Assembly (NCBI GenBank): GCA_003695005.1
Contig: RFJE01000259.1
Span: 1 to 5,925, forward strand
Reading direction: 5' to 3'
DNA from: Candidatus Hydrogenedentota bacterium
GTDB taxonomy: Bacteria; Spirochaetota; Leptospiria; Turneriellales; J094
Length of the DNA stretch: 5,925 nucleotides
Within the stretch, counting starts at the first letter, position 1, and each line of letters starts with the position of its first letter. The position numbers and the translations under genes were made by a program. The notes below the pieces were generated by a model, which saw only the letters and a list, made by a program, of their open reading frames with translations, made no database searches and was not told where the DNA came from. Below are positions 4,412-5,925 of the stretch, piece after piece.

Positions 4412-5925
4412 GTGGTTACTGTCATTATTGATCGGGTCGGTAATACGAATGTATTTAATTTAGTTGCAGGCAATCGAGTTGAAAATCCCGCTGTTCCTAC
4501 GGGAGAAAGTCTGCAATCTATTACCGATGAAGATTTAATTGCGGAATTTCAAGAAGAATTAAACCGCATTGCAAGTATTTCTCGTTCATTATCGAGTTTA
4601 CCCGAAAAGGACAGCGAGCGTCAGGCAATTTTGTTTCAGCATTTAAATTTAAATACACAATTGCAACAAATTGGGGAAGCTTTTTTTCGACAATTTTTTC
4701 CGGAAACCTTGCAAAAATTTTTTATTGAAAATAGTAGTCTTTGGCTACACTTTCATGTTACCCCTTCTTTAGCTTCGATTCCTTTTGAAATTTTGCATGA
4801 TGGAAAGTCATTTCTATGGGAAAAGTATTATTTAGGAAAAAGTGTAAAAGGGGGACATGCTACACCGGATTTTGTTGAACCAAAAGAACATTTAAATATG
4901 TTAATTGTGGTAGATCCCACAGAAGATTTAGAATGGGCACGTAAAGAAGGAGAAATGATTTTTGAGCATTTAAGCTCACAGTTTCCGGATAAAAGCTTAC
5001 ACATTGAATTGCTTGGAGGAAAAAGTCTAAATAAACTGAATTTATTAAATGCCCTACAGGGCAAGGATATTATTCACTATTCAGGGCATTTGCATTATAC
5101 CGGATCCCCTGATGAAAACGGTTGGAAGTTATATGGGGGAAAAATTCTCCATGCAAGAGAAATTAAAAAATCAGGGGCAGATCCTATGCTTATTTTATCG
5201 AATTCATGCATTAGTGGTCGAAGTGCAGAAGCCGATTTAGCAGAAGAAGGGACATGGTACACAAAATTTGCTGGTAGTTTTATTAAATCCTCTAAAACAG
5301 CCTATATTGGAACGAACTGGCATGTACCGGACAATGAACCAACGATTTTATTTACCATTAAGCTATACGAATACATTCTGCAAGGAAAAACATTAGGCGA
5401 AGCTTTATACTATGCTCGTAAATACGCGCGTGAAAATTTTGCTCTCAATGATTTAACATGGGCTAGCTATATGCTAATGGGAAATCCTAATGCTAGGCTG
5501 TTTGAAAAAGATACCAAAGTACCGGATATTTATCGGGATATATTATCGGATGAAGCAATTGAAAAATATTTTCCTTTTCCCATTGCGGAAGTGTTCTCTA
5601 AACTTCGTCAGTTGGAAAGGAGTAAAGCAGATCCCGAAGATATCCTTAGGGTTTTATTTCAGGTCTTCGATGAGCTAGTTTTTTTTATTGGTGCTTTAGT
5701 TCGCTCTAATGCCATTTACTTAAAAATCGATAAAAAGTTCCATTTTCCTTATCCCGATACTAAAAAAATATTACGAGAGATTTATCAGATTTTATCTATG
5801 TTTTCTTTATTAAAAACAAGGCCAGTGATACCAAATTTAATAGAAGTCCTGTACAGGCAAAAAGATAATTTTGAAAAAATTGAGAACTGGAAGTTAAAAT
5901 CAAGAAAGCAAAAAAGTGAAATTCA
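4412..5925 (+). CDS. CHAT-domain (caspase-like) cysteine protease, 3' end beyond window
   Basis: The frame is open from 4385 to the window edge, giving 504 codons with no stop. GTG 4412 is chosen as start: it has a weak AAAGAG 5 bases upstream, and the protein-like text (VTVIIDRVGNTNVF) begins there. The first in-frame ATG is about residue 163, inside the conserved domain. Residues 1-90 form a helical N-terminal part. The CHAT domain covers about 95-365. It contains IPFEILHDG (123-131) and the His motif HYSGHLHY (222-229, likely catalytic His226). The Cys motif is NSCISG (264-269, Cys266), followed by GTNWHVPDN (Trp303) and the closing WASYMLMGNP. CHAT proteases are clan CD peptidases, related to caspases and separases, that cleave partner proteins in signalling and defence systems. 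After the domain, FPFPIA (387-392) opens a helical region (about 387-504) that continues off the edge. Substrate, partner and C-terminal domain are unknown. It follows the fatty-acid genes on the same strand but is probably functionally separate. Confidence 0.88.
   Translation, partial: MVTVIIDRVGNTNVFNLVAGNRVENPAVPTGESLQSITDEDLIAEFQEELNRIASISRSLSSLPEKDSERQAILFQHLNLNTQLQQIGEAFFRQFFPETLQKFFIENSSLWLHFHVTPSLASIPFEILHDGKSFLWEKYYLGKSVKGGHATPDFVEPKEHLNMLIVVDPTEDLEWARKEGEMIFEHLSSQFPDKSLHIELLGGKSLNKLNLLNALQGKDIIHYSGHLHYTGSPDENGWKLYGGKILHAREIKKSGADPMLILSNSCISGRSAEADLAEEGTWYTKFAGSFIKSSKTAYIGTNWHVPDNEPTILFTIKLYEYILQGKTLGEALYYARKYARENFALNDLTWASYMLMGNPNARLFEKDTKVPDIYRDILSDEAIEKYFPFPIAEVFSKLRQLERSKADPEDILRVLFQVFDELVFFIGALVRSNAIYLKIDKKFHFPYPDTKKILREIYQILSMFSLLKTRPVIPNLIEVLYRQKDNFEKIENWKLKSRKQKSEI

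Noticed and set aside
4828..5064. Minus-strand frame opposite the CHAT gene
   Set aside because: It is antisense to the CHAT domain; the plus-strand frame is clearly the real one.
5049..5678. Two short plus-strand ATG frames (5049-5240 and 5490-5678)
   Set aside because: Both lie inside the GTG-started CHAT gene in other frames. The one at 5049 covers the DNA that encodes the catalytic His and Cys, so these are shadows, not separate genes.
1..5925. CRISPR array, tRNA or rRNA gene, insertion sequence
   Set aside because: No regularly spaced repeats, cloverleaf-like sequence, rRNA stretches, transposase motifs or terminal inverted repeats were seen on either strand.

Overview
The window comes from a low-GC bacterium. 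The lipoprotein signal peptide, the Shine-Dalgarno sequences and a coupled acyl-CoA dehydrogenase/acyl-CoA synthetase pair fit a bacterium that uses long-chain fatty acids. The style of the synthetase and of the CHAT protein recalls spirochaetes (Leptospiraceae-like). That placement rests on memory of the families, not on a search, and should be held loosely.

Layout, left to right. Positions 1-140 are AT-rich with no supportable gene. A short plus-strand reading frame (about 144-284) has coding-like composition. It looks like the 3' end of an eroded gene, or a very small gene, and ends inside a perfect 13-bp hairpin (279-315). The hairpin is also the likely terminator of the convergent lipoprotein gene (324-944, minus strand). 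The divergent spacer 945-1232 holds a strong RBS and a candidate promoter for the lipoprotein. It also holds a TGCAAT/ATTGCA palindrome and a possible 18-codon leader ORF ahead of the fatty-acid genes.

The plus strand then carries a long-chain-type acyl-CoA dehydrogenase (1233-2381) and, after 68 bp, a long-chain fatty-acyl-CoA synthetase (2450-4366). Together they cover the first two steps of beta-oxidation: activation of the fatty acid to its CoA thioester, then alpha,beta-dehydrogenation.

A GC-rich hairpin follows (4367-4398). Fourteen bases after it, a GTG-started gene (4412 to beyond the window end) encodes a CHAT (caspase-like) cysteine protease. It has a recognisable His/Cys dyad, and a helical region opening with FPFPIA follows the protease domain. 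This gene is easy to miss because its first in-frame ATG lies far inside it and its stop is outside the window. It is the most interesting object here: an N-terminal CHAT module joined to a C-terminal part that cannot be seen, of the kind found in signalling and conflict proteins.
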